This document shows, one piece after another, positions 50,792-64,000 of a DNA stretch of 64,000 nucleotides. Source of the DNA: Candidatus Gemmiger stercoravium (GTDB lineage Bacteria; Bacillota; Clostridia; Oscillospirales; Ruminococcaceae). Positions within the stretch are counted from its first letter, which is position 1. Each line of letters starts with the position of its first letter. The notes under the pieces were generated by a model. The model was not told the origin of the DNA. It saw nothing but the letters and a program-made list of their open reading frames with translations, and searched no databases. The DNA is taken from contig DWWE01000043.1 in the NCBI GenBank assembly GCA_019119835.1, positions 17,707 through 81,706 on the forward strand, written 5' to 3'. The translations under genes were made by a program, and so were the position numbers.

Positions 50792-53700
50792 ATGGTAAAG
50801 GTCAAGCCCGTACAGAATGGCCGCACGACTAGAATGAGCTTTTCCCACATCAACGAAGTGATCGGGATGCCCAATCTGATCGAGATCCAGAAAAACTCGT
50901 ATAACTGGTTCCTGGAGGAAGGCCTGCACGAGGTTTTCCATGACATCGCCGCCATTGAAGACTACACCGGCAACCTGGTGCTGGAATTCATCGATTACCG
51001 CCTGGACAATCACCCCAAGTATACCATTAAGGAATGCAAGGAACGCGACGCCACCTATGCCGCCCCGCTGTATGTCACCGCCCGGCTCATCAACAAGCAG
51101 ACCGGCGAGGTGAAGGAGCAGGAGATCTTCATGGGCGATTTCCCCCTGATGACCGACTCCGGCACCTTCATCTCCAACGGCGCCGAGCGGGTCATCGTCA
51201 GCCAGCTGGTGCGTTCCCCCGGCGTGTTCTACGCCTCCACCAAGGACCGCACCGGCAAGGACCTGTTCACCGCCACCATGAACCCCAACCGCGGCGCCTG
51301 GCTGGAATATGAGACCGACTCCTCCGACGTTTTCTATGTCCGCATCGACAAGAACCGCAAGCTGCCGGTCACCACCTTCCTGCGGGCGCTGGGCCTCGGT
51401 TCGGACGATCAGATCCGCCAGTTCTTCGGCGAGACCGAACCCAAGATCGTCGCCACGCTGGAAAAGGACATCACCCACAACACCGAGGAAGGTCTGCTGG
51501 AATGCTACCGCAAGCTGCGCCCGGGCGAACCCCCGACGGTGGAAAACTCCCGCAGCCACATCAACGCCCTCTTCTTTGACCCCCGCCGCTATGACCTGGC
51601 CCGCTTCGGCCGGTTCAAGATGAACAACAAGCTGGCGCTGGCCCGCCGCATTGCCGGCTACAAGGCCGCCGCCGACGTGGTCGCGCCCCTCACCGGCGAA
51701 CTGCTGGTGGCCCGCGGCGAAAAGATCAGCCGGGAAAAGGCCCGGGAGATCGACGCCGCCGGCGTCAGCCGCGTCACCGTGATGGTGGAACGCAAGAACG
51801 AGGAAGCCGTGCCGGTGGTGGTCATCTCCAACGGCTGCGTGGACGCCCAGCCCTTCTTCAGCTTCGATGTGGAGGAGTGCGGCATCAACGAGCGCGCCTC
51901 CTTCGCCGAGATCCGCAAGATCCTTGACGCCACCTCCGACCCGGAGGAGCAGAAGGAACTGCTGCGCCGCAACCATGACCTGCTCATCAGCCGCACCGTC
52001 ACGGTGGACGACATCTTTGCCTCGGTCAGCTACCTGATCGGCCTGGACCACGGCATCGGCTCCACCGATGAGATCGACCACCTGGGCAACCGCCGGGTGC
52101 GCAGCGTGGGCGAGCTGCTGCAGAACCAGTTCCGCATCGGCTTTGCCCGCATGGAGCGTGTGGTGCGCGAGCGCATGACCCTGCAGAACCAGGAATCCGG
52201 CGAGATCACCCCCCAGAGCCTGGTCAACATCCGTCCGGTGGTCTCAGCCATCCGGGAGTTCATCGGCTCCAGCCCGCTGTCCCAGTTCATGGACCAGAAC
52301 AACCCCCTGGCCGAACTGACCCACAAGCGCCGCCTGTCCGCCCTGGGCCCGGGCGGTCTGTCCCGTGACCGCGCCGGCTTCGAAGTCCGCGACGTTCACT
52401 ACACCCACTACGGCCGCCTGTGCCCCATCGAGACCCCCGAAGGTTCCAACATCGGCCTGATCTCCTACCTGGCCTCCTTCGCCAAGATCAACAAGTACGG
52501 CTTCATCGAGGCGCCCTACCGCCGGGTGGACAAGGACACCGGCGTCGTCACCGACGAGGTCGTGTATATGCCCGCCGATGTGGAGGACGAGTACATCGTC
52601 GCCCAGGCCAACGAAAAGCTGGACGAGGAAGGCCGTTTCGTCCGGCCCCGCGTCTCCTGCCGCCACCGCAACGACATCCAGGAATTCCCCCGCGAGATGG
52701 TCGATTTCATGGACGTTTCGCCGCGGATGATGGTGTCGGTGGCCACGGCGTCCATCCCCTTCCTGGAAAATGACGACTGCAACCGCGCCCTGATGGGCTC
52801 CAACATGCAGCGCCAGGCCGTGCCCCTCATGGTCACCCAGCAGCCCATCGTGGCCACCGGCATGGAATACAAGGCGGCCACCGACTCCGGCGTCTGCGTG
52901 CTGGCGGCCCATGCCGGCACCGTCGAGGCGGTCAGCGCCGACAAGATCGTCATTCGCTGCGAGGACGGCTCGGCGGACACCTATGAACTCATCAAGTTCA
53001 TGCGCTCCAACCAGGGCACCTGCGTCAACCAGCGCCCCATCGTCCAGGTGGGCGACCATATCGAAGCCGGCGAGGTCATTGCCGACGGTCCGGCCACCAA
53101 GAACGGCGAGATCAGCCTGGGCAAGAACGCCCTTGTGGGCTTCATGACCTGGGAAGGCTACAACTACGAGGACGCCGTCCTGCTCAACGAAAAGCTGGTG
53201 CGGGAGGATGTCTACACCTCCATCCACATCGAGGAGCATGAATCCGAAGCCCGCGAGACCAAGCTCGGACCCGAGGAGATCACCCGCGACATCCCCAACG
53301 TGGCGGATGAATCGCTGGCCAACCTGGACGAGCGCGGCATCATCCGGGTGGGCGCCGAGGTCAAGACCGGCGACATCCTGGTGGGCAAGGTCACCCCGAA
53401 GGGCGAGACCGAGCTCACCGCCGAGGAACGGCTGCTGCGCGCCATCTTCGGCGAAAAGGCCCGCGAGGTGCGCGACACCTCGCTGCGCGTGCCCCACGGC
53501 GAATACGGCATCGTGGTGGACGTGAAGGTCTTCACCCCCGAAAACAGCGACGAGCTCCAGCCCGGCGTGCGCATGTGCGTGCGGGTCTACATCGCCCAGA
53601 AGCGCAAGATCAGCGTGGGCGACAAGATGGCCGGCCGTCACGGCAACAAGGGCGTTGTCTCCCGCATTCTGCCGCAGGAGGATATGCCCTTCCTGCCCGA

Positions 53701-54616
53701 CGGCACCCCGCTGGACATTGTGCTGAACCCCCTGGGCGTGCCTTCCCGTATGAACATCGGGCAGGTGCTGGAAGTCAACCTGGGCTATGTGGCCAAGGCG
53801 CTGGGCTGGAAGGTCCAGACCCCCGTCTTTGACGGCGCCCACGAGAGCGACCTGCGGGACTGCTTTGCCGACGCCCGCGCCAAATGGCATGGCGAGAACG
53901 CCCCCGGGTACCCCACCAAGCTGGACCGACTGATGGGGGAGAAGGGCCACATCATTGACTTCAGCAAGATCGACCTGACCGACGACGGCAAGACCACCGT
54001 CTATGACGGCCGCACCGGCGAGAAGTTCCCCTCCAAGGTCACCGTCGGGTATATGTACTACCTCAAGCTGCATCACCTGGTGGACGACAAGATCCACGCC
54101 CGCTCCACCGGCCCCTACAGCCTGGTCACCCAGCAGCCTCTGGGCGGCAAGGCCCAGTTCGGCGGCCAGCGCTTCGGCGAAATGGAAGTCTGGGCGCTGG
54201 AAGCCTACGGCGCCGCCTACACCCTGCAGGAGATCCTGACTGTCAAGTCCGACGACGTGGTGGGCCGTGTCAAGACCTACGAGGCCATCGTCAAGGGCGA
54301 GGACATCCCCAAGCCCGGCATCCCCGAGAGCTTCCGCGTCATGCTCAAGGAACTGCAGAGCCTGGGCCTCAACATCGTCGTGCAGGACAAGGAAGGCAAC
54401 GAGGTGGACATCCGCCAGGAATACGACGACGAGGACGCCGGTTTCGAGGGCAACGAGATGCCCGGCGAGAACGTGCTGCTGGAAAGCGAATTGCAGGATG
54501 ACTACAGCGTTCAGGACGCCGACGACGGCTTTGACGGCGACGCGGACGAGGACGCCGAGCCCGACGCCGAAGCCCTGGCTGACATCGAGAACGGGGACGT
54601 GTTCGACGATGAATAA
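50792..54616 (+). CDS. rpoB: RNA polymerase beta subunit
   Basis: Catalytic subunit of RNA polymerase. The 1274-aa protein contains the rifampicin region [20 protein letters not shown] and [20 protein letters not shown], with Asp, His and Ser at the positions whose changes usually give resistance, so it looks wild type. Further markers are [13 protein letters not shown], the [10 protein letters not shown] block and [18 protein letters not shown]. The last ~65 residues are a strongly acidic tail (many Asp/Glu) that extends beyond the core fold. ATG 50792 follows an AGGAGTGG site. rpoC follows after 44 bp. Confidence 0.98.
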   Translation: MVKVKPVQNGRTTRMSFSHINEVIGMPNLIEIQKNSYNWFLEEGLHEVFHDIAAIEDYTGNLVLEFIDYRLDNHPKYTIKECKERDATYAAPLYVTARLINKQTGEVKEQEIFMGDFPLMTDSGTFISNGAERVIVSQLVRSPGVFYASTKDRTGKDLFTATMNPNRGAWLEYETDSSDVFYVRIDKNRKLPVTTFLRALGLGSDDQIRQFFGETEPKIVATLEKDITHNTEEGLLECYRKLRPGEPPTVENSRSHINALFFDPRRYDLARFGRFKMNNKLALARRIAGYKAAADVVAPLTGELLVARGEKISREKAREIDAAGVSRVTVMVERKNEEAVPVVVISNGCVDAQPFFSFDVEECGINERASFAEIRKILDATSDPEEQKELLRRNHDLLISRTVTVDDIFASVSYLIGLDHGIGSTDEIDHLGNRRVRSVGELLQNQFRIGFARMERVVRERMTLQNQESGEITPQSLVNIRPVVSAIREFIGSSPLSQFMDQNNPLAELTHKRRLSALGPGGLSRDRAGFEVRDVHYTHYGRLCPIETPEGSNIGLISYLASFAKINKYGFIEAPYRRVDKDTGVVTDEVVYMPADVEDEYIVAQANEKLDEEGRFVRPRVSCRHRNDIQEFPREMVDFMDVSPRMMVSVATASIPFLENDDCNRALMGSNMQRQAVPLMVTQQPIVATGMEYKAATDSGVCVLAAHAGTVEAVSADKIVIRCEDGSADTYELIKFMRSNQGTCVNQRPIVQVGDHIEAGEVIADGPATKNGEISLGKNALVGFMTWEGYNYEDAVLLNEKLVREDVYTSIHIEEHESEARETKLGPEEITRDIPNVADESLANLDERGIIRVGAEVKTGDILVGKVTPKGETELTAEERLLRAIFGEKAREVRDTSLRVPHGEYGIVVDVKVFTPENSDELQPGVRMCVRVYIAQKRKISVGDKMAGRHGNKGVVSRILPQEDMPFLPDGTPLDIVLNPLGVPSRMNIGQVLEVNLGYVAKALGWKVQTPVFDGAHESDLRDCFADARAKWHGENAPGYPTKLDRLMGEKGHIIDFSKIDLTDDGKTTVYDGRTGEKFPSKVTVGYMYYLKLHHLVDDKIHARSTGPYSLVTQQPLGGKAQFGGQRFGEMEVWALEAYGAAYTLQEILTVKSDDVVGRVKTYEAIVKGEDIPKPGIPESFRVMLKELQSLGLNIVVQDKEGNEVDIRQEYDDEDAGFEGNEMPGENVLLESELQDDYSVQDADDGFDGDADEDAEPDAEALADIENGDVFDDE

Positions 54617-54660
54617 GCCGCACCGCCTGCTATACTTGAGTGAATGAGAGGGTTCGCTGA

Positions 54661-58233
<3,573 letters not shown>

Positions 58234-58262
58234 CCCGCCCCACACAACCTGAATAACCCGCA

Positions 58263-58297
58263 AACCGCCCCGAAGCCCCGCTTCGGGGTGGTTTTCC
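58263..58297 (+). terminator. rpoBC terminator
   Basis: Fourteen-bp stem with one G-U pair (58263-58276 with 58280-58293), CCC loop, then TTCC. Confidence 0.75.
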
Positions 58298-58366
58298 TGT
58301 ACAGCCCCCCCCCGGACCGGCGGCGGAAGCGGCAGCATGATCTTGGGGAATGACCTGGCAAGACAT

Positions 58367-58395
58367 TTGTTTTATCCGCCCCGTCGGTGTATAAT
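58367..58395 (+). promoter_or_regulatory. pepF promoter
   Basis: TTGTTT (58367-58372), 17 bp, TATAAT (58390-58395). Confidence 0.75.
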
Positions 58396-58449
58396 ACTAT
58401 CTGTACGGCCGAACGGCGGCCGGCATGTCATATAAAAGGAGGCAGCACG

Positions 58450-60255
58450 ATGCCCGAAACACTCAAAGAACGCACCGCCATCGACAAGCAGTTCACCTGG
58501 GACCTCTCCCGCCTGTTTGCCGACGACGCGGCCTGGGAACAGGCCCTCACCGAACTGGACGGCCTGGTGGCCGGGGTGGCCGCCTTCGCCGGCCGGCTGA
58601 CCGACGCACCCGCCATCCTGCAATATCTGGAAGCCTCCACGGCGCTGTCCCGCAAGCTGTCCGACCTGTACTGCTACGCTTCCATGCGCCACAGCGAGGA
58701 CACCCGCGCCGAAGCCGCCCAGAGCATGTACGCCCGCATCTCGGCCAGGTATGCCGCGGCGGTGACCGCTCTTTCCTTTGCCGAGCCGGAGATCCTCGCC
58801 CTGCCGGAAGAGACGCTGCGCGCCATCACCGCCGACGAGCGGCTGGCCGGTTACCGCTTCCTGCTGGAAGATTTGCTGCGCCGCAAGCCCCACACCCTCA
58901 CCGCGCCGGAGGAAAAACTGCTGGCCAGCTTCAGCGAGGTGGCCGGCGCCCCCGCCGAGATCGCGGACAGCCTGCAGGACGCCGACCTGGTCTTCGACCC
59001 GGCTGCGGACAGCACGGGGGAGAGCCATGAGGTCACCGGCTCCAACTATATCCTGCTGCAGACCTCCCCGGACCGCACCCTGCGGGCAAACTCCTTCCGC
59101 AGCTTTTACAAGGGCTACCGCCAGCACATCAACACCTTTGCCGCCACCTACGCCGGCGCCGTGAAGGCCGCCACCGCCGAAGCTGCGGTCCGGCATTACC
59201 CATCCTCCCGCGCCATGGCCATGGCCGGGGAGAACATCCCGGAGTCTGTCTATGACAGCCTGGTCGCCTCGGTGCGGGCCCACCTGCCGGTGATGTACCG
59301 GTATGTGGCGCTGCGCAAGCGGCTGCTGGGGCTGGACGAGCTGCACTATTACGATGTGTACGCCCCGTTGACCGGCGAGAGCACCGCCCGCTATACCTAT
59401 GACCAGGCCAGGGAGATGGTGCTGGAGGCAGTGGCCCCGCTGGGCGAGGCGTATGGCCGAGAGGTCCGCCGCGGGCTGGATACCCGCTGGGTGGATGTGT
59501 ACCCCAACAAGGGCAAGAGCGGCGGCGCCTACTCCACCGGCACCTATGACTCCGAACCCTATATCCTCATGAACTTCACCGGCACACTGGACAGCGTCTC
59601 CACCCTGGCTCACGAGATGGGCCACAGTATGCACAGCCTGCTGGCCAACCGGCACCAGCCGCCCCAGTACGCCGGCTACACCCTCTTTGTGGCTGAGGTG
59701 GCCTCCACCGTCAACGAGAACCTGATGATCGAACAGCTGCTCAAAAAGGAGCAGGACCCCGCCGCCCGGCTGGGGCTGCTGAACCAGTACCTGGAAAACT
59801 TCAAGGGCACGGTGTTCCGCCAGACCATGTTCGCCGAGTTCGAGCGGGAAGCCCACGCCATGCGGGAGCGGGGCGAGGCGCTGAGCCCCGCCGCCCTCAA
59901 CGGGCTGTACGGCCGGCTGGTGAAGGACTATTTCGGCCCCGAACTGGCCGAGGATGAGGAGTACGCGCTGGAATGGGCCCGCATCCCGCACTTCTACCGC
60001 CCGTTCTACGTCTACAAGTACGCCACCGGTTATTCCACCGCCGTGGCCCTGTCCGAAGCAATTCTGAGCGAAGGGGAGCCGGCGGTGCGGCGGTATCTGG
60101 AATTCCTGTCCATGGGCGGCAGCGCCTACCCGCTGGACGAGCTGCGCCACGCCGGCGTGGACCTGACCACCCCGGCCCCCGTGGACGCCGCGCTGGACAA
60201 GTTCGCCCGCCTGCTGACCGACGCCGAGGACTGCGCCGCCCGCCTGGGCCGGTGA
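58450..60255 (+). CDS. pepF: Oligoendopeptidase F
   Basis: Cytoplasmic zinc endopeptidase (M3 family) that cuts short peptides. The 601-aa protein has the M3 zinc motif HEMGH (His388, Glu389, His392 in TLAHEMGHSMHS), with the third ligand expected in the following EVASTVNENLM segment, and the M3B start pattern FTWDLSRLFADDAAWEQAL. ATG 58450 follows AAAAGGAGG. It is a single-gene unit placed between rpoC and rpsL, which is not the usual neighbour there. Confidence 0.95.
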   Translation: MPETLKERTAIDKQFTWDLSRLFADDAAWEQALTELDGLVAGVAAFAGRLTDAPAILQYLEASTALSRKLSDLYCYASMRHSEDTRAEAAQSMYARISARYAAAVTALSFAEPEILALPEETLRAITADERLAGYRFLLEDLLRRKPHTLTAPEEKLLASFSEVAGAPAEIADSLQDADLVFDPAADSTGESHEVTGSNYILLQTSPDRTLRANSFRSFYKGYRQHINTFAATYAGAVKAATAEAAVRHYPSSRAMAMAGENIPESVYDSLVASVRAHLPVMYRYVALRKRLLGLDELHYYDVYAPLTGESTARYTYDQAREMVLEAVAPLGEAYGREVRRGLDTRWVDVYPNKGKSGGAYSTGTYDSEPYILMNFTGTLDSVSTLAHEMGHSMHSLLANRHQPPQYAGYTLFVAEVASTVNENLMIEQLLKKEQDPAARLGLLNQYLENFKGTVFRQTMFAEFEREAHAMRERGEALSPAALNGLYGRLVKDYFGPELAEDEEYALEWARIPHFYRPFYVYKYATGYSTAVALSEAILSEGEPAVRRYLEFLSMGGSAYPLDELRHAGVDLTTPAPVDAALDKFARLLTDAEDCAARLGR

Positions 60256-60299
60256 GGGAAGTTTCCCACTGATTTTACGCAGTTTTTTCCCAAAGAGGC

Positions 60300-60328
60300 T
60301 TGACATTCCACCCGCCATGCCTTACAAT
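60300..60328 (+). promoter_or_regulatory. str operon promoter (rpsL)
   Basis: Consensus TTGACA (60300-60305), 17 bp, TACAAT (60323-60328), 93 nt before the rpsL start. Confidence 0.85.
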
Positions 60329-60420
60329 AACAATTGCGTGACTTAAAGGGGATAGTGTGGCCTTTTGGCCCGCAGCCCCCGCAGCCGGCGCAAAAAAATA
60401 CTGATGAAAGGAGAAAAGAA

Positions 60421-60846
60421 ATGCCTACTTTTAACCAGCTCGTGCGCAAAGGCCGTGAGGTCCTGGTCACCAAGAGCACCGCGCCTGCCCTTCAGAAGAG
60501 CTACAACTCCCAGAAGAAGCAGTACACCACCATGAACAGCCCGCAGAAGCGCGGCGTCTGCACCGCGGTCCGTACCATGACCCCGAAGAAGCCGAACTCC
60601 GCTCTGCGTAAAGTTGCCCGTGTCCGCCTCACGAATGGTATCGAGGTCACCTCGTACATTCCTGGCATCGGCCATAACCTGCAAGAGCACAGCGTCGTTC
60701 TGATCCGCGGCGGCCGTGTCAGGGACCTGCCCGGTGTGCGTTACCACATCATCCGCGGCACCCTGGATACCCAGGGCGTTGCGAACCGTAACCAGGCTCG
60801 CAGCAAGTACGGCGCGAAGCGCCCCAAGGCCGGTGCCAAGAAGTAA
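60421..60846 (+). CDS. rpsL: 30S ribosomal protein S12
   Basis: Decoding-centre protein. The 141-aa form is longer than in E. coli because of the Firmicutes insertion ([20 protein letters not shown]) after the N-terminal arm. The decoding-site loops [15 protein letters not shown] and [23 protein letters not shown] carry the lysines and proline whose changes give streptomycin resistance; all look wild type. ATG 60421 follows AAAGGAG. It heads the rpsL-rpsG-fusA operon. Confidence 0.98.
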   Translation: MPTFNQLVRKGREVLVTKSTAPALQKSYNSQKKQYTTMNSPQKRGVCTAVRTMTPKKPNSALRKVARVRLTNGIEVTSYIPGIGHNLQEHSVVLIRGGRVRDLPGVRYHIIRGTLDTQGVANRNQARSKYGAKRPKAGAKK

Positions 60847-60960
60847 GGAAACATCTTTTCGCCATAATGCAAGGATCAGCAATGATTCTTCTTGTGGCCT
60901 TACGGGAGTTTCTATGCTTTCGAGTACCGATGATATCATTATGTGAAGGAGGGAAGAAAG

Positions 60961-61431
60961 ATGCCCAGAAGAGGTAATATCGCAAAACGCGAAGTTCTGG
61001 CTGATCCTATTTACAATTCCAAGATCGTCACCCGCCTGGTCAACTCGATCATGCTGGATGGCAAGAAGGGCGTTGCGCAGAAGATCGTGTACGAAGCCTT
61101 CGACATCGTGAAGGAAAAGACCGGCAACGATCCGCTTGAAATGTTCGAGAAGGCGATGGAGAACATCATGCCCAGCCTCGAAGTCAAGGCCCGCCGCGTC
61201 GGCGGCTCCACCTACCAGGTCCCCCTGGAGGTCAGCCCCGCCCGCCGCGAGACCCTCGGTCTGCGCTGGCTGACTCTGTACAGCCGCAACCGTGGTGAAA
61301 AGACCATGTCTCAGCGCCTGGCCGCCGAGATCATCGACGCCACCAACAACGTCGGCGGCGCGGTCAAGAAGCGTGAGGACACGCACAAGATGGCCGAGGC
61401 CAACAAGGCTTTCGCCCACTACCGTTATTGA
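60961..61431 (+). CDS. rpsG: 30S ribosomal protein S7
   Basis: Primary 16S rRNA-binding protein that starts assembly of the 30S head. The 156-aa protein begins [20 protein letters not shown] and has the conserved [13 protein letters not shown] block and the [20 protein letters not shown] end. ATG 60961 follows GAAGGAGG. The 114-nt gap after rpsL contains a 10-bp palindrome ATGATATCAT (60930-60939) and could hold a control site, but nothing is certain. Confidence 0.98.
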   Translation: MPRRGNIAKREVLADPIYNSKIVTRLVNSIMLDGKKGVAQKIVYEAFDIVKEKTGNDPLEMFEKAMENIMPSLEVKARRVGGSTYQVPLEVSPARRETLGLRWLTLYSRNRGEKTMSQRLAAEIIDATNNVGGAVKKREDTHKMAEANKAFAHYRY

Positions 61432-61462
61432 TCCCGTTTGCGTAACCTAGGAGGTTAAAGCC

Positions 61463-63586
61463 ATGGCAACGCCGAGAGACGTTTCTCTGCAAATGACCAG
61501 AAATATCGGTATCATGGCGCACATCGACGCAGGTAAGACCACCACCACCGAGCGTATCCTCTACTACACCGGCATTAACCACAAGATCGGTGAAGTGCAT
61601 GACGGCGCTGCTACGATGGACTGGATGGAACAGGAGCAGGAGCGTGGTATCACCATCACCTCCGCCGCTACCACCTGCTACTGGAGCCATACCGAGACCC
61701 AGCACGATCCGGCTCAGTTCAAAAAGAACCGGCATCGTATCAACATCATCGACACCCCGGGCCACGTGGACTTCACCGTTGAAGTGCAGCGCAGCCTGCG
61801 CGTGCTGGACGGTTCCGTGACCGTTCTGGCCGCCAAAGGCGGTGTTGAGCCTCAGTCCGAGACCGTGTGGCGTCAGGCGGACGAGTACAAGGTCCCCCGT
61901 ATGGTGTACGTCAACAAGATGGACACCATGGGCGCCGACTTCTTCCGCTGCGTGCAGATGCTGCACGACCGCCTGCATGCCAACGGCGTGCCCATCCAGC
62001 TGCCTGTCGGCCAGGAAGATACCTTCAAGGGCATCGTTGACCTGATCGACATGAAGGCCGACATCTACTACGATGACATGGGCAACGATGTCCGGGTGGA
62101 AGAGATTCCCGAGGACATGAAGGAACAGGCGCAGGAGTATCACGACAAGCTGATCGAGGCTGTGGCCGAGACCGACGAAGACCTGATGATGAAGTATTTG
62201 GAAGGCGAAGAGCTGACCAAAGAAGAGATCAAGGCTGCGCTGCGCAAGGCCACCATCTCCAACGAGATCGTGCCTGTCGTCTGCGGTTCCTCCTACAAGA
62301 ACCGTGGCGTGCAGAAGCTGCTGGACGCCATCGTCGATTATATGCCGGCTCCCACCGACGTTCCCGCCATCAAGGGCACCAACCCGGACACCGGCGAGGA
62401 GGAGGAGCGCGAGTCCAGCGACAACGCGCCCTTCGCCGCCCTGGCGTTCAAGATCATGACCGACCCCTATGTGGGCAAGCTCTGCTTCTTCCGTGTCTAC
62501 TCCGGCACCGTCGAAGCCGGCACCACCGTCTACAACTCGGTCAAGGATCAGGACGAGCGCATCGGCCGTATCCTGCAGATGCACGCCAACAACCGGAAGG
62601 ACATTGATGTCTGCTACGCCGGCGACATCGCCGCGGCGGTGGGCCTGAAGAACACCACCACCGGCGATACCCTGTGCGATGAAAAGCACCCCATCATCCT
62701 CGAGAGCATGAACTTCCCCGAGCCGGTCATCCGTGTGGCCATCGAGCCCAAGACCAAGGCCGGTTCCGAGAAGATGGGCATTGCTCTGGCCAAGCTGGCT
62801 GAAGAGGACCCGACCTTCCGCACCTGGACCGACGAAGAGACCGGCCAGACCATCATCGCCGGCATGGGCGAGCTCCACTTGGAAATCATCGTGGACCGTC
62901 TGCTGCGTGAGTTCAAGGTCGAAGCCAACGTCGGCGCGCCGCAGGTCGCCTATCGTGAGACCATCCGCAAGTCCGCCAACCAGGAAACCAAGTACGCCCG
63001 TCAGTCCGGCGGTAAGGGCCAGTACGGTCATGTCAAGATCAAGCTGGAACCCAACCCCGGCCAGGGTTACGAGTTCGTCAACGGCATCGTTGGCGGCGCG
63101 ATCCCCAAGGAGTATATCCCCGCGGTGGATCAGGGTATCCAGGGCGCCATGAAGGCCGGTGTGCTGGCCGGCTACCCGGTCGTGGACTGCAAGGTCACCC
63201 TGTGGGACGGCTCCTACCATGAAGTTGACTCTTCCGAAATGGCTTTCTCCATCGCCGGTTCCATGGCGTTCAAGGAAGCGATGAAGAAGTGCGACCCCGT
63301 CATCATGGAGCCCATCATGAAGGTGGACGTTATCGTTCCGGACGAGTATATGGGCAACGTCATCGGCGACCTGAACAGCCGCCGTGGCCAGATCCAGAAC
63401 CAGGAGTCCCAGGACGGCACCGCCCGTGTGACCGCCCAGGTCCCGCTGAGCGAGATGTTCGGTTACGCCACCGACCTGCGCAGCAAGACCCAGGGCCGCG
63501 GCCAGTACTCCATGGAGCCTGCCGATTACCAGCAGGTGCCCAAGAGCGTGGCCGACAAGATCATGACCGAGCGTGCGAAGAACTGA
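61463..63586 (+). CDS. fusA: Elongation factor G
   Basis: GTPase that drives translocation on the ribosome. The 707-aa protein has the G1 loop [19 protein letters not shown], the switch [11 protein letters not shown], and NKMDTMGAD (G4), followed by domains II-V with [11 protein letters not shown] and [19 protein letters not shown] 61463 follows AGGAGG, 31 bp after rpsG. No terminator is apparent before tuf, which however has its own promoter. Confidence 0.98.
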   Translation: MATPRDVSLQMTRNIGIMAHIDAGKTTTTERILYYTGINHKIGEVHDGAATMDWMEQEQERGITITSAATTCYWSHTETQHDPAQFKKNRHRINIIDTPGHVDFTVEVQRSLRVLDGSVTVLAAKGGVEPQSETVWRQADEYKVPRMVYVNKMDTMGADFFRCVQMLHDRLHANGVPIQLPVGQEDTFKGIVDLIDMKADIYYDDMGNDVRVEEIPEDMKEQAQEYHDKLIEAVAETDEDLMMKYLEGEELTKEEIKAALRKATISNEIVPVVCGSSYKNRGVQKLLDAIVDYMPAPTDVPAIKGTNPDTGEEEERESSDNAPFAALAFKIMTDPYVGKLCFFRVYSGTVEAGTTVYNSVKDQDERIGRILQMHANNRKDIDVCYAGDIAAAVGLKNTTTGDTLCDEKHPIILESMNFPEPVIRVAIEPKTKAGSEKMGIALAKLAEEDPTFRTWTDEETGQTIIAGMGELHLEIIVDRLLREFKVEANVGAPQVAYRETIRKSANQETKYARQSGGKGQYGHVKIKLEPNPGQGYEFVNGIVGGAIPKEYIPAVDQGIQGAMKAGVLAGYPVVDCKVTLWDGSYHEVDSSEMAFSIAGSMAFKEAMKKCDPVIMEPIMKVDVIVPDEYMGNVIGDLNSRRGQIQNQESQDGTARVTAQVPLSEMFGYATDLRSKTQGRGQYSMEPADYQQVPKSVADKIMTERAKN

Positions 63587-63639
63587 TCCTTCTCGCTTCG
63601 TAAAGGTTGTGTCAAGGCGGAACTTTCACGCAATAGTGC

Positions 63640-63668
63640 TTGATTTTTTCCGCACAATCTAGTATGAT
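63640..63668 (+). promoter_or_regulatory. tuf promoter
   Basis: TTGATT (63640-63645), 17 bp, TATGAT (63663-63668), giving tuf expression in addition to read-through from fusA. Confidence 0.7.
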
Positions 63669-63717
63669 AGCCTTATAACAGGCATCACCATGTCTTATAC
63701 AAAGGAGGAAACTTCCA

Positions 63718-64000
63718 ATGGCTGAAAAGGAAAAATTTGACCGCTCGCTTGAGCATGTCAACATTGGTACCATCGGTCACGTTGACCACGGCAAGACCAC
63801 TCTGACGGCTGCCATCACCAAGGTTCTGGCCCTGAAGGGCGATGCGGACTTCATGGATTACTCCAGCATCGACAAGGCCCCCGAAGAGAAGGCTCGTGGC
63901 ATCACGATCAACACCGCTCACGTCGAGTACCACACCGAGAAGCGTCACTACGCTCACGTTGACTGCCCGGGCCACGCCGACTATATCAAGAACATGATCA
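63718..64000 (+). CDS. tuf: Elongation factor Tu (3' end outside window)
   Basis: Delivers aminoacyl-tRNA to the ribosome. Only the first 94 codons are inside the window: [20 protein letters not shown], the G1 loop [14 protein letters not shown], the switch [17 protein letters not shown] and the start of [16 protein letters not shown] 63718 follows AAAGGAGG. It closes the str operon order rpsL-rpsG-fusA-tuf. Confidence 0.98.
   Translation, partial: MAEKEKFDRSLEHVNIGTIGHVDHGKTTLTAAITKVLALKGDADFMDYSSIDKAPEEKARGITINTAHVEYHTEKRHYAHVDCPGHADYIKNMI

Overview
The window is a 64 kb piece of chromosome from a GC-rich (roughly two thirds G+C) member of the Firmicutes. It most resembles the gut Oscillospiraceae/Ruminococcaceae group around Faecalibacterium, Subdoligranulum and Gemmiger; this placement is inference. 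Supporting signs are AGGAGG-type ribosome binding sites, many promoters of the TTGACA-N17-TATAAT kind, a CIRCE heat-shock operator, a Firmicutes-type (class II) GalT, the Firmicutes insertion in ribosomal protein S12, BlaI/BlaR-like genes and a DUF4179-type anti-sigma protein. I saw no rRNA, tRNA, insertion sequence, prophage or CRISPR array. Long open frames opposite real genes are a side effect of the base composition.

Layout. 1-8.9 kb: end of a TPM-domain membrane protein, prfB, a membrane glycerophosphodiesterase, a zinc-ribbon membrane protein, a sugar-phosphate nucleotidyltransferase with galT, and rpsF-ssb-rpsR. 9.0-13.3 kb: an Lrp-type regulator, then a leftward operon of a BlaI repressor, a BlaR1-like M56 protease fused to two LytM (M23) domains, and a secreted coiled-coil M23 protein. 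13.5-20.3 kb: asparaginase, an AraC regulator, htpG under CIRCE, and a three-gene operon (C_GCAxxG_C_C protein, esterase, D-lactate dehydrogenase-like enzyme). 20.4-30.8 kb: a leftward zinc-ribbon/DUF5685/DnaJ operon, an Ogg-type glycosylase, an RlmD-like methyltransferase, an AraC regulator divergent from galK, an ECF sigma factor with its anti-sigma, and coaX divergent from coaBC. 31-37 kb: coaBC and a Gld-like ABC transporter operon (ATPase, permease, GldG-like, DUF4340). 37.3-41.1 kb: a composite palindromic intergenic repeat, a methyltransferase remnant, a NagZ-like lipoprotein, a glycosyltransferase and a very small kinase-like protein. 41.2-46 kb: comM, phosphoglucomutase, rpmE, a YigZ/IMPACT protein. 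46-64 kb: the information-processing core dgt, a small membrane protein, dnaG, rpoD, rpoB, rpoC, pepF, rpsL, rpsG, fusA and the start of tuf.

How it fits together. Galactose use is split over two loci (nucleotidyltransferase-galT at 5-7.7 kb; AraC-galK at 25-27.6 kb), with phosphoglucomutase at 43 kb completing the route to glucose 6-phosphate. CoA synthesis is a divergent pair. The right third brings replication priming, the primary sigma factor, the RNA polymerase core and the str operon together. The least explained parts are the BlaI/M56-LytM-LytM/M23 locus, whose repressor probably controls three peptidoglycan-peptidase domains through a 20-bp dyad, the DUF5685 protein, which carries aspartate motifs like those of isoprenoid synthases, and the 299-bp palindromic element at 37.4 kb.
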